A stretch of 64,000 nucleotides of DNA from assembly GCF_008710745.1 (NCBI RefSeq), contig NZ_VYSA01000005.1:1-64000 (forward strand), read 5' to 3'. This DNA is from Microbacterium rhizomatis (GTDB lineage Bacteria; Actinomycetota; Actinomycetes; Actinomycetales; Microbacteriaceae). This document shows positions 16,930 to 25,359 of this stretch, one piece after another; position 1 is the first letter of the stretch, and the number at the start of each line of letters is the position of its first letter. The position numbers were made by a program, and so were the translations under genes. The notes beneath the pieces are model-generated. The model ran no database searches, was not told the DNA's origin, and saw only the letters and a program-made list of their open reading frames with translations.

Positions 16930-18552
16930 ATGGGCTGGCTTGATTGGCTGTTCGGCGGCAGTAGCGCGAAGAAGAATGTGGCGGCAGAGCGGGTGGCGTC
17001 GCCGCCTCCGCTGTCGCGTCCGCCGTACTTCGCAATCATCGACGTAGAGACGACTGGCCTGTCACCGAAGAAGGATCGGGTGCTGGAGCTCGCGGTCGTC
17101 CGAGTCGACCAAGGTGGCAACGTCGTCGACGAGTGGTCGACCAGGTTCAATCCCGAGGGGCCCGTCGGGGCATCTCACATTCATGGCATCACGCAGGCCG
17201 ATGTTGCGAACGCACCCCTGTTCCGCGATGTCGCGGCTTCCGTTGTGTCCTACATCGCGGGGCTGCCCATTGCGGCGCACAACGCGCGCTTCGATCTTGC
17301 GTTCCTCCGCGCGGAGTTCCGCCGCGCCGGGTGGGACGTTCCGTGGCTGCCCGCATACTGCACTCTCGACGGCAGCCATCACTACATGCCTCATCTGGAC
17401 CGTCGCCGTTTGGTCGACTGCTGCTGGAGCGCCCGCATCCCCCTGAAAGACGCCCACTCGGCACTGGGCGACGCTCGTGCGACGGCCGGACTCCTTCGTC
17501 ATTATCTGCAGGCGCAGGGTCGCGTGCGTCCCCATCCGCCCCTCCTCTCGGTGCACAGTGACGCACGCGGCGTGGTGTGGCCCTCAGCGCCGACGCGTGC
17601 ACCACTCGCATTCCTGCCGGACGAGCCGACGTCGGCGCAGTCGCGTCCGATCAGGGTCACCAATGCCCGCCCGAAACAACCTGCGCTTATCGCGCAACTT
17701 TCGAGACTGAGCCTCGTCGAATTGCTTGATGAGGGGGCGCCCGTAGGATCCCTCACGTACGTCGAAACCCTCTTGGACGCTCTTGAGGACGGCGTCATCT
17801 CCGAAGATGAAGCGGCCGCGCTGCAGGACCTCGTCGAGGTCTACGAGCTCAGTGACGCCGATGTCGCTGACGCACACCAGGCCCTTGTGTTCGCTCTCGC
17901 ACACAAGGCGCTCGACGACGGCCATGTGTCCCGGGATGAGCGGAGCGAACTGGAATCAATCGCGTCGTCGCTGCAACTGGCGAGCACGCTTGTTCCCAAG
18001 CTGATCGCCGAAGCAGACGCCGCGCGCGCCGCGCGGCTGAGCGCGAAACTCCGTCCGCTTCCTACCGACTGGGCACTCGGCGAGCCACTGCGGGTCGGCG
18101 ACAAGGTCATCTTCACGGGCTTCGATGGGCGAGAGCGTGAACGAGCACGACTCGAGCGTCGAACCCAGGAGCTTGGTGTTCGCGTGCTCGGGGCCGTTTC
18201 CGGCCTCACCGCGATGCTCGTGACTGACGGCTCTTTCGCAGGAGGCAAGCTCGCGCGAGCACAAGAGCTCGGTACCCGCATTGTTGACCCCGAAACGTAC
18301 GCCATCCTGCTCAAGCATCTCCAGCCCGTCAAGGCCGCCGTGCCTATGCTGAGACAGGCCCCGGCGACGATGACAGCAGTCGCAGGGAGCACACCAATGA
18401 CGGTCCAGACGACCACCTCTCCCGGTGAGATCCGCGCATGGGGCATCGAGAACGGCTACACAGTCGGTGTTCGCGGCCGGCTCTCAACGGAACTGGTTCA
18501 GGCCTACGAGCTGGCGCTACTCGATGCGCAGAAGGAGCCTGCAGGCCCGTAA
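16930..18552 (+). CDS. DEDDh exonuclease with TerB-like and BRCT regions
   Basis: The protein is 540 residues. Residues 33-200 are a DnaQ-type 3'-5' exonuclease: IIDVETTGLSP (D38, E40), AAHNARFDLAFL (second Asp), and HSALGDARATAGLL (His and last Asp). A helical region around residues 255-370 (LLDALEDGVISEDEAAAL, LDDGHVSRDERSELESIA) resembles the TerB fold with acidic pairs. Next is a BRCT-like segment (GDKVIFTGFDGRERERARLE, LGVRVLGAVSGLTAMLV). The combination of exonuclease, TerB-like and BRCT parts suggests recruitment to damaged or invading DNA. The N-terminus MGWLDWLFGG is amphipathic. The start at 16930 has GGGGAG upstream. Confidence 0.82.
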   Translation: MGWLDWLFGGSSAKKNVAAERVASPPPLSRPPYFAIIDVETTGLSPKKDRVLELAVVRVDQGGNVVDEWSTRFNPEGPVGASHIHGITQADVANAPLFRDVAASVVSYIAGLPIAAHNARFDLAFLRAEFRRAGWDVPWLPAYCTLDGSHHYMPHLDRRRLVDCCWSARIPLKDAHSALGDARATAGLLRHYLQAQGRVRPHPPLLSVHSDARGVVWPSAPTRAPLAFLPDEPTSAQSRPIRVTNARPKQPALIAQLSRLSLVELLDEGAPVGSLTYVETLLDALEDGVISEDEAAALQDLVEVYELSDADVADAHQALVFALAHKALDDGHVSRDERSELESIASSLQLASTLVPKLIAEADAARAARLSAKLRPLPTDWALGEPLRVGDKVIFTGFDGRERERARLERRTQELGVRVLGAVSGLTAMLVTDGSFAGGKLARAQELGTRIVDPETYAILLKHLQPVKAAVPMLRQAPATMTAVAGSTPMTVQTTTSPGEIRAWGIENGYTVGVRGRLSTELVQAYELALLDAQKEPAGP

Positions 18553-18674
18553 GCCGGTCCATCTTTGAGTGCACTTAGTCGGCCCCGGTGCCCCGTCGAG
18601 ACCAGCCCCATTATCGGCGCAGGTCAACGATAAGTAGGACTTCTGTCTGTAGTCGGGGCGACAGCTTCGGTCTT

Positions 18675-19223
18675 CTACGCTAAGCCGCGCGCCCGGAGGG
18701 CGGAGCCCGCTTCCGCGTCAAGCACGCGCACGAAGCGATTGCCAATGCGCAACGCGCTTGAGGCGGTTCCCCGAGTAGCCCGGAGACGGTTGCCATCTAC
18801 GCGGACAAGGAGACGCTGACGAAGGCTTCGTTCCAGTTCAAGTTGTTCACTCAATCGGGCTGTCTGCAGACGCGTCAGCGTTTCGGTTCCGTGTGCGATG
18901 GCGTTTCGCAGCTGCACAAGCAGCATGAAGTCCTGGTCCTCGACCCGTCCGTCAACAGACACGCGGAAGGAGTCGCGGAGCGATTCCCGGCGCGCAGACC
19001 AATTTTGGCGGAGTCGCTCGCGAGCGAGTTGTTCGAGTGCAACCTCGAATGGGCTTTCGCCGGTGAGGTACTCGGCGGTGAGGATCTCAAGAAGGCTGTC
19101 AACGTAGTTTTCAACTATGGATGGCACCCTTAGCACAGCGAAGTCTGGCGGATGCTCGCGCGAATCCAGCGTCGCGATCGACCAGAGAGCCACCTCAGCT
19201 GGCCTGCTCAGCGGCGACTGCAC
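18675..19223 (-). CDS. HEPN-domain protein (putative RNase toxin) paired with RT
   Basis: The 182-residue, mostly helical protein has the HEPN active-site motif Rx4H as RNAIAH (R106, H111), preceded by IVENYVDSLLEIL, typical of RiboL-PSP/AbiA-type HEPN proteins. HEPN domains are metal-independent RNases and frequent toxins in abortive infection. The GTG start at 19223 has GGAGG eight bases upstream and lies 29 bases inside the end of the reverse-transcriptase gene, so expression is coupled. In the lactococcal AbiA protein a HEPN domain is fused behind an Abi-type reverse transcriptase and helical repeats; here the same order is split across two genes. The role is inferred from that comparison. 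Confidence 0.75.
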   Translation of the reverse strand: MQSPLSRPAEVALWSIATLDSREHPPDFAVLRVPSIVENYVDSLLEILTAEYLTGESPFEVALEQLARERLRQNWSARRESLRDSFRVSVDGRVEDQDFMLLVQLRNAIAHGTETLTRLQTARLSEQLELERSLRQRLLVRVDGNRLRATRGTASSALRIGNRFVRVLDAEAGSALRARGLA

Positions 19224-20709
19224 GTTGCTCGCCTCCCCATGCGAACGCTTGCCGATACACGGGCGAAGAGCCGGCTATCACCTTGCTGAGGTCGTGGTCG
19301 AGGGCTGCGCCGGTACGACCCCAGGCGGCTGCAAGCCCCGTCCGCGTGATCGATGTAGCTGCACCGAAGAGTCTCGCCAGTCGTCGCTCGGTAAGCTCAC
19401 CCCACTTCGCCAAGGTCCATGCAGCTTCAGCCCGTACAACCTCGTGCTCGTCTTCAAGTTGGCGCTCGACCCAGCGACTTAGCTGCCGCGCGTGTTTGAC
19501 CGACTCGTCGATAGTTAGTTCCGAGCTGTAAGTGAGCAGCCAAAGCTTGGCCCAGGGGCTTTGCCTCTCCATCGCGACGAGCCGGCTGATGCTCCTACGA
19601 TTCTTCTCCTGCTCACTGGGTCTAGCGCGAAGATAGAGAATCACGCTACTGAGTTTGAGGGGGTCGATGAAGACCAGCTGCGTGAGCGTCTTGTCGGATA
19701 CACGATCGGGCGCGTTTCTCAGGCTTCGCAGTGCCTTGGCCACCAACTGGCTCGGCAGCTCTGACCTGCTCCGGTTCTTTGTCCAATCCTTCAGGACGCG
19801 CCGGAACGCTTCGTTCATTGCAGTTTGGTCGTCAGGCACTTCTTCCGTCGTAACGGGCTCGCCGTACCAGTCCATCAGCTCGTCGAATGTTGTCAGGTCG
19901 GACTGCGCGGCGGTGAAGTACTTGTCAACCATCTTTTGGAGGACAGCGTCGTCGTCCTCAAACTTCGTTACCTTGTGGATCGCCGTCTTTTCCGCCGAGA
20001 GGATGAGGCCGATCCCGCGTGCTACCTCGGCGGCACGCTCGATGATCTGGTTGGCGGTTGCCCAGTCTGACGCCAAGACCTTGAAGTCATCGGCGTATCT
20101 CAGCACCTCATAGCCGTGACGGAGAAGCGCCCGTTCAAGGATAGAGAGGTAAGCATCCGCGAGGACGTCGCTCGACGACACCATCTGCGGGAGCCCCCGG
20201 GCAGAACCGAACGCTTCTCCTAGCAGCTCAACTGTCGCCTCGACGTGGGGGACGTCCATTGTTTGTACGAGCAATTCGCGACGCAGAATGGCATGGTCGA
20301 CGTACTCGTACATGGAGGCAATGTCGAGTGTCACGATGTACTTCGTCGTACCTGGCGCGCCGGGTCGGCCGAACGCTCTGAAGGCAGCCCAGTTCTCGGG
20401 CGTGCGCGATTCCGGTGGCAGCGCGGGCCGGAGTTGATCGACGAGGGCGTCGTAGGCAATCCGATCGCGCGCCGCGAGGAGAGTAATCGGACGGGGTCCG
20501 AAGCCCTTGCGCGGCATGCTGAAGGTTGCCGCCATTACTGAAGCTCCCGAGGAGTAACTTGCGGCGACGTCCTCGACCAGTTTCCCTTCGCGCCCCTCGA
20601 GAGATCGCTCCGAGATGAGCATGGGTAGCCGATCGAGTGGCTTCGATGTGACGCGCTGCGCGACTTCGGTCAGCTTGAGCTTCTTCACAACGACGGGATC
20701 AATTCTCAT
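19195..20709 (-). CDS. Abi-type reverse transcriptase with helical-repeat C-terminus
   Basis: The 504-residue protein has RT motifs in order: IVTLDIASMYEYVDH (motif A, about 126-139), GLPQMVSSSDVLADAYL (B, 172-188), RYADDFKVL (C, catalytic YADD at 205-208) and LSAEKTAIHKV (D). The C-terminal 250 residues are helical, HEAT-like repeats (AEAAWTLAKWGELTERRLARLF). This architecture matches AbiA/AbiK/Abi-P2 polymerases, which make untemplated, protein-primed DNA. I chose ATG 20709 because GGAGG lies eight bases before it; the frame upstream has no such signal. It is followed by the overlapping HEPN gene and preceded by an Ntn-hydrolase gene 201 bases upstream. It is not a group II intron or retron RT as far as visible: no maturase or intron domains are seen. 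Confidence 0.82.
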   Translation of the reverse strand: MRIDPVVVKKLKLTEVAQRVTSKPLDRLPMLISERSLEGREGKLVEDVAASYSSGASVMAATFSMPRKGFGPRPITLLAARDRIAYDALVDQLRPALPPESRTPENWAAFRAFGRPGAPGTTKYIVTLDIASMYEYVDHAILRRELLVQTMDVPHVEATVELLGEAFGSARGLPQMVSSSDVLADAYLSILERALLRHGYEVLRYADDFKVLASDWATANQIIERAAEVARGIGLILSAEKTAIHKVTKFEDDDAVLQKMVDKYFTAAQSDLTTFDELMDWYGEPVTTEEVPDDQTAMNEAFRRVLKDWTKNRSRSELPSQLVAKALRSLRNAPDRVSDKTLTQLVFIDPLKLSSVILYLRARPSEQEKNRRSISRLVAMERQSPWAKLWLLTYSSELTIDESVKHARQLSRWVERQLEDEHEVVRAEAAWTLAKWGELTERRLARLFGAATSITRTGLAAAWGRTGAALDHDLSKVIAGSSPVYRQAFAWGGEQRAVAAEQAS

Positions 20710-20910
20710 TCGGTAAGCCTCCATAGGGATGCTAGCGATGAGCCGCTCGACTACCAGGCCTCGCAGAGTGTCCGTGGTTGCCTTGCTGGGGCTCCGACTC
20801 CGTTGTAGTCGGCCGGGTTGCCCGTGAGCCGGTCGGCGAGCGTCGGCGGCTCCGAGCACATGCGGACACATTGGGTGAAGGCGCTTCGTTCGTCGGCGCC
20901 GCAACGATAC
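20710..20910 (-). other. 201-bp leader of the RT gene with possible RNA structure
   Basis: This gap between the Ntn-hydrolase stop and the RT start contains a hairpin with arms CCGACT/AGTCGG (about 20808-20826) and a larger GAGCC/GGCTC pair (about 20826-20853). Some defence RTs rely on a neighbouring non-coding RNA, whereas Abi-type RTs are not known to need one. It may simply hold a promoter. Low confidence as an RNA. Confidence 0.3.
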
Positions 20911-21768
20911 CTACTCGATGCGCTCCGTTTGTTCGTCCAACTCGTCTAGCGTTGCCAAGGTGGCGGGAGTCTGTGGCGAACTGGCGCGGGTTTCCCACCG
21001 TCCGGCACTCTGCCGCTCGATAACGCGCAAGTCGAGGTTTTCGTACGGCAACACGGGCCTGCCGGATACGGACAGACCGTCGGTAGTTCGGACCGCAAAG
21101 TGCTCCACTCGAATCGACTGATAGACCTTTGACACCTGGACCGGACCGCCCACGGAGACCTCGTCCGCATCTTTTGTCTGCAGGTAGAGGTATTCGAGCG
21201 GGTGATAGTCGAGCGCGCCGGATATAACACCCTTGTTGTAGTCGCGCGCAAGAGCACCCTGCACGCGTCGGCCAGCCTCGCCGATCGTGGTGAAGCGGGT
21301 GCCACGCCCAACCCCTCGAAGGCTTGGGGGCAGCCGACTGGAGGTTGTATTGCCCGTAAACCGCCAGTTCACCTCATCGAATGTATAGCGGTAGATGCGG
21401 AATCCTCCCAGCCTCCACGACCATCCGGCGAGAAGAAACTCGCACTCAGGCGACTCTTCAGCGGCTTCCCCTTTGGCTTCACCTAGGACGCCATTGAGAA
21501 CGTTCTCGAGGTGCCGAGCGAACTGTGGAAGATCGAGGGTTCGGAGGACCGAGCCGTTGTAGGAGCGAGTCGTGGCCACCGCTTGGAACACCAGGGGTAG
21601 TGCACGCCAAGTGTTGCCGGCGAAGGCGAGAACGGCGTCGTCTCGCCCCACGTCAAAAATCTTCGCGCAGGCATCCCAGCGCTCACCTCCTCCCAAACGG
21701 CTATCACTCGCGATGACCATCTCCGTGAGTACACCAACCCGACGCTCCCAAGCCACGACTGAAGTCAT
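20911..21768 (-). CDS. Ntn-hydrolase (proteasome-subunit-like) protein
   Basis: The protein is 285 residues and begins Met-Thr (MTSVVAWERRVGVLTEMVIASDSRL). If Met is removed, the N-terminal Thr would be the nucleophile, as in proteasome beta-subunits and HslV. The ASDSR motif and a Lys at CAKIFDV fall where the catalytic Asp and Lys of that fold occur, and DAVLAFAGNT is the usual next strand. It is longer than HslV (about 175 residues); the extra C-terminal 100 residues are unassigned. It lies upstream of, and in line with, the RT and HEPN genes. Peptidase or amidase activity is possible, and the partner ATPase is not encoded nearby. An association of such a protein with an Abi-like RT is not one I know. 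Confidence 0.6.
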   Translation of the reverse strand: MTSVVAWERRVGVLTEMVIASDSRLGGGERWDACAKIFDVGRDDAVLAFAGNTWRALPLVFQAVATTRSYNGSVLRTLDLPQFARHLENVLNGVLGEAKGEAAEESPECEFLLAGWSWRLGGFRIYRYTFDEVNWRFTGNTTSSRLPPSLRGVGRGTRFTTIGEAGRRVQGALARDYNKGVISGALDYHPLEYLYLQTKDADEVSVGGPVQVSKVYQSIRVEHFAVRTTDGLSVSGRPVLPYENLDLRVIERQSAGRWETRASSPQTPATLATLDELDEQTERIE

Positions 21769-22024
21769 GGGGAAACGCTAGCCGCGTTGCTATTCAGGTC
21801 GACCGCTGATCTGGCGAAAGTGAGTAGAAGACCATTCATCGAGGGGATGGCAATCGTTCAGCATCGTATCGTGGCCGAACCTCGCCAGCCGCTTCCTCCC
21901 TCATTGAACTCGATTCGCGTTAGACCGGCACGTGCCAATGAGCGATGACCTTGCCACATTCGCGCAGGAGAATCCGTATATGGCACGTCCACTGCCGAGC
22001 ACGGGCACGACCTCTCGACCCCTT

Positions 22025-22114
22025 GAACGCAGCGAGTCGAAGAGCAAGAGCAATGAACGCAGCGAGTCGAAGAGCAATAGCAATGAACGCAGCGAGTCGA
22101 AGAGCAAGAGCAAT
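22025..22114 (+). repeat. three tandem 30-bp repeats upstream of the relaxase
   Basis: Three consecutive units starting GAACGCAGCGAGTCGAAG (22025, 22055, 22085) differ by a single base in the middle copy; a degenerate fourth start follows at 22115. They can be read through as NERSESK-type repeats in a 60-67 codon open frame (from about 21932 to 22135), but there is no convincing ribosome site. Placement 110 bases before the relaxase gene would also fit an origin-of-transfer region or a regulator array. Confidence 0.8.
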
Positions 22115-22224
22115 GCACGCAGGCACCTTTGGTGAGCGGAGCCGTCTAGAACCACTTAGCTACACGCGGCTTCATCGCGGAAAAATACCTGGATAAGGCC
22201 GAAAAACGCTCGTACTCTGGCGGC

Positions 22225-24963
22225 ATGCGCGGAGGTCTCGAGCGATGGAAACGTGGCGTCGAATCCCACGGCGTCCGACAGGCGATCGCCTACGCGCACG
22301 AGGGCACCTGCGACGCTCACCTCCAACACGCGACCGGCGCGGAAGCGCTTGAGGCGTACAGTGCAGCATCCAATTCAGCCGTCTCGCGGTTCATCGTGGA
22401 GAACGGTGTCGTCACTTCCGACGAACTCAGTGCCGGCGGCCTTCGTGTCTGGCTCACCGGGCACGACCCAATCACGGGGGAGGAGCGCGGCCATCAGCGA
22501 CTGAGCCCCGACGCCGACCTCCTACTCGATGGGACGCTCAATCACCCGAAGTCCTACAGCATCGCCGCGCTGCTGCATCCCGAAATCGCTGCCGAGTTCG
22601 AGGCGCTCCAGGATCGGCTGCGCGAGCGCATCTTGCTCACGTGGCAGACCGCGCTTAACGCGCGGCGCGGACACGGCGGTCTCATCCGCGAGGACATCAC
22701 CCGCATCGAAGTCGTGGAGCTGCAGCACCGACGCTCCCGCGCGCTCGACCCGCACATCCACCGGCACCTCTGGCTGAACATCAAGGTGCTCGGCGCGGAC
22801 GGCAGGTGGTCGAATGTCGACTCGCGCGTCGCGATGAAACTGCAGACTGTGGTGAATGCCGAAGGTGACCTCGCCGCGCGCACCGACCCCGCGTGGATCG
22901 CCGCGCTCGCTCGTCACGGATACACACTCGACGACGTGGGTGAGATCTCCCAGCTCGCCGGTGCCGTGCGCCCTCTCTCCCGCCGGTCGGCGCAGATCGA
23001 GACCAACCGCGCGCGCCTCATCGCCGAGTGGTCGGCAGCTAATGGGGGATCGGCGCCGAGCGTCGAGGTGCATCGTCAGATCGACCGGCGCGCGTGGGCT
23101 GTGTCGCGTCCGAACAAGCCGACCGATCTCGATGAGATGACGTGGGAGGCGACGGTCCGCGACGAGATCGCAACGATCGACCCGATTCTGGTCGCCAAGC
23201 GAGCACCGATCGACATCGCTGCGACAGCCCTCGAAGCACTCGATTTTGACCAGCTCGCCGCCATGGCAATCGTCGACGCGGACGAGCGGTCGACATCGTC
23301 GGGAGGACGGTTCAGCCGCTTCGATCTCCGGGCCGGTGCAACGCGCGCTCTCTCGCGCACGGGCGTCGTCGCGGAGCGCGATCAGCTCGACGGCGTCATC
23401 GCGGAGATCAGCACTCGCGCCGCGAGGTCAGTCGTAGGCCTTGTTGCGGGTCCCGCTCCTTCGCACGTGAAGGCGTTCATGGCGACCGAGACCGCCCGCG
23501 CGAAGACCCGTCTTGCTGGGCGCTTGGACGCGCTCGCCGCGCCAGGACGTTCAATGCTGATCGAGGAATTGCGAGGAGCTGCGCCGACGGAGGACTTCTC
23601 GATTCTGGATACTTCGCAGACCGTTGCGGCGTGCGCCATCGCCGGAACCGACGGACTCGTGACTGTGACCGGTCCCGCCGGGTCGGGAAAGACCACGATG
23701 CTTCGTGTCGCGTTCCGCGCACTCAGCGCGCAGCGACGGCGGATGCTGGTGGTTGCACCAACGCGCAAGGCGGCCTCGGTGGCCGCTGAAGAGATCGGGA
23801 CGGCATCCAGCATCCACGCGCTGCTTACCGACCATGGATATCGCTGGAGCACCGACGATGTCGGTGCACAGGTGTGGACACGGCTGAGTCGTGGCGAAGC
23901 CGACCCGATTGCGGGCGGCAGGTACAGCGGTCCCGCGCGCTGGGTGCTGCGTGCTCGCGACAGGATCGTCGTCGACGAAGCCGGCATGGTCGATCTGCAG
24001 ACGGCGAACGCCCTTACTGAACTCGCGCTCGAGTTGCGGGTCGGTCTTGCGTTCGTAGGCGACCCGCGTCAGGCGTTGCCGGTCGGACATGCTGGGGCGA
24101 TGGGGTTCGCGATCCGGCACGCCAACGCGTCCGTCGAGCTCGATACTGTGCATCGATTCCGCGATCCCGAGTACGCCGCCCTCACCTTGCGGCTGCGCGA
24201 GACGGGGGACCGGAACCACGCACTGGAGGTTGCGAGCGAACTCGCGGAGCGTGGTCACGTCGAGCGAGTCGACCACCACGAAGCGGCTCGTGAACGCATG
24301 ATCGAGGCGTACTTCGACTGGCACGGTCGCGGCAAGCGAGTCACGTTGGTGTCCGCGACCAACGCAGAGGCGGACGCAATCAATGACGCGATCCAGCAAC
24401 GTCGCGTCGACCAGGGTGACCTCGATGCGCACATAATGGCGTGGGGGATGGGGGAGCAGCGGATCCTCATCGGCGACACCGTGCAGACCCGCCGCAACGA
24501 CCGGCTTACCGGGGTTGAGAACCGCGCGCAGTGGGTGGTGCGCGGAATCCACGACGAGTTCATATCGCTCGTGTCCGCCAGTGACAGCGGCGAGCTTCGG
24601 CACGTTCCCCACGAGTATGCGCGTGAACACCTGCAGCTCGCTTACGCGTCGACCGTGCACGGGGTGCAGGGTGAGACGGCCTATGCGTCAGTGGTCGGGC
24701 CGGATGTGGATGCCGCGGGACTCTATGTCGGTCTGACGCGGGGTCGCGCGCACAACGTCGCGATCGTTGTAGCCCGGACGGATGCCGCCGCCTGCGAATG
24801 CCTGGCGGACTCGATGCAGCGCGGCACAACAGAACTGACTATTCGGGATGCAATGCACGCGGCTCAGACCGAAATGCGGCGCGCGGCGAGGAATCGGGAC
24901 GCGGTGGCGGACGCGTGGCTAGTGACCGGAGCGGCAGCCGCAGGGCGTGGGATCGCGATCTAG
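22225..24963 (+). CDS. MobF-type (TrwC/TraI) relaxase-helicase
   Basis: The protein is 912 residues. The N-terminal relaxase domain includes LHPEIAAEFEALQDRLRERI and the metal-binding histidine cluster ALDPHIHRHLWLNIKV (around residue 175). The likely nucleophile is the Tyr in EALEAYSAASNSAVSRF; actinobacterial relatives I recall have a YY pair here, and only one Tyr is kept. The second half is a RecD-like helicase with GPAGSGKTTM, VVDEAGMVDLQ, VGDPRQALPVG and a late LAYASTVHGVQGETAYASVVG. It should nick an oriT and unwind the strand for transfer. There is no coupling protein or secretion apparatus on the island, so a helper element would be needed. Confidence 0.9.
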   Translation: MRGGLERWKRGVESHGVRQAIAYAHEGTCDAHLQHATGAEALEAYSAASNSAVSRFIVENGVVTSDELSAGGLRVWLTGHDPITGEERGHQRLSPDADLLLDGTLNHPKSYSIAALLHPEIAAEFEALQDRLRERILLTWQTALNARRGHGGLIREDITRIEVVELQHRRSRALDPHIHRHLWLNIKVLGADGRWSNVDSRVAMKLQTVVNAEGDLAARTDPAWIAALARHGYTLDDVGEISQLAGAVRPLSRRSAQIETNRARLIAEWSAANGGSAPSVEVHRQIDRRAWAVSRPNKPTDLDEMTWEATVRDEIATIDPILVAKRAPIDIAATALEALDFDQLAAMAIVDADERSTSSGGRFSRFDLRAGATRALSRTGVVAERDQLDGVIAEISTRAARSVVGLVAGPAPSHVKAFMATETARAKTRLAGRLDALAAPGRSMLIEELRGAAPTEDFSILDTSQTVAACAIAGTDGLVTVTGPAGSGKTTMLRVAFRALSAQRRRMLVVAPTRKAASVAAEEIGTASSIHALLTDHGYRWSTDDVGAQVWTRLSRGEADPIAGGRYSGPARWVLRARDRIVVDEAGMVDLQTANALTELALELRVGLAFVGDPRQALPVGHAGAMGFAIRHANASVELDTVHRFRDPEYAALTLRLRETGDRNHALEVASELAERGHVERVDHHEAARERMIEAYFDWHGRGKRVTLVSATNAEADAINDAIQQRRVDQGDLDAHIMAWGMGEQRILIGDTVQTRRNDRLTGVENRAQWVVRGIHDEFISLVSASDSGELRHVPHEYAREHLQLAYASTVHGVQGETAYASVVGPDVDAAGLYVGLTRGRAHNVAIVVARTDAAACECLADSMQRGTTELTIRDAMHAAQTEMRRAARNRDAVADAWLVTGAAAAGRGIAI

Positions 24964-25359
24964 CGCTGCCCGATTAGCCGCGGTCAGGGGGAGCGTAGCT
25001 GGGCGACTAGTGGGCGCCTGATCGTGCTTCGCACCGGGACACGTGTGTATGCATGAGAGACCGGGCCGCGGCGAGGGCGGCGCGGCTGGTCGTGCTCGCC
25101 GGGACCACAACGAACACCTGGACCCACGGAAGCACTGGCCGATGACGAAAAACTTGAAGCATGGCGGAAGAAGTGCCGCTCTCGCGCACTAGCCGCGAAC
25201 TGCCGAACCTTCGATATTCGGCAACGGCCAACCTCGACTAGTCACGACTTCGACGGCTGATCGCCGGAAATCTGGTTACAAGAGGGTTGCCGAGCTTGTG
25301 CCAAATCGAGTAGCGACACTTATCGATCGCGTTAGTGTCGATGTAGTCCGGTGAACTTT
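24964..25359. other. 396-bp gap without a supported gene
   Basis: No open frame here has a recognisable product or good start, and I see no strong hairpin or repeat. It separates the relaxase stop from the convergent TPR-like gene. Confidence 0.5.

Noticed and set aside
19195..20709. Retron or group II intron RT
   Set aside because: No retron-like msr/msd inverted repeats abut the gene, no maturase or HNH domain is attached, and the C-terminal helical repeats point to Abi-type RTs.
22025..22114. CRISPR array
   Set aside because: The 30-bp units are directly tandem with no spacers, and no cas genes are present.
21932..22135. Small gene encoding an NERSESK-repeat peptide
   Set aside because: It is readable but lacks a ribosome site and any known family, so it is recorded only as a tandem repeat.
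22225..24963. Complete conjugative element (ICE)
   Set aside because: Only a relaxase is present; no coupling protein, VirB4-like ATPase or FtsK/TraB translocase gene is seen in the island.
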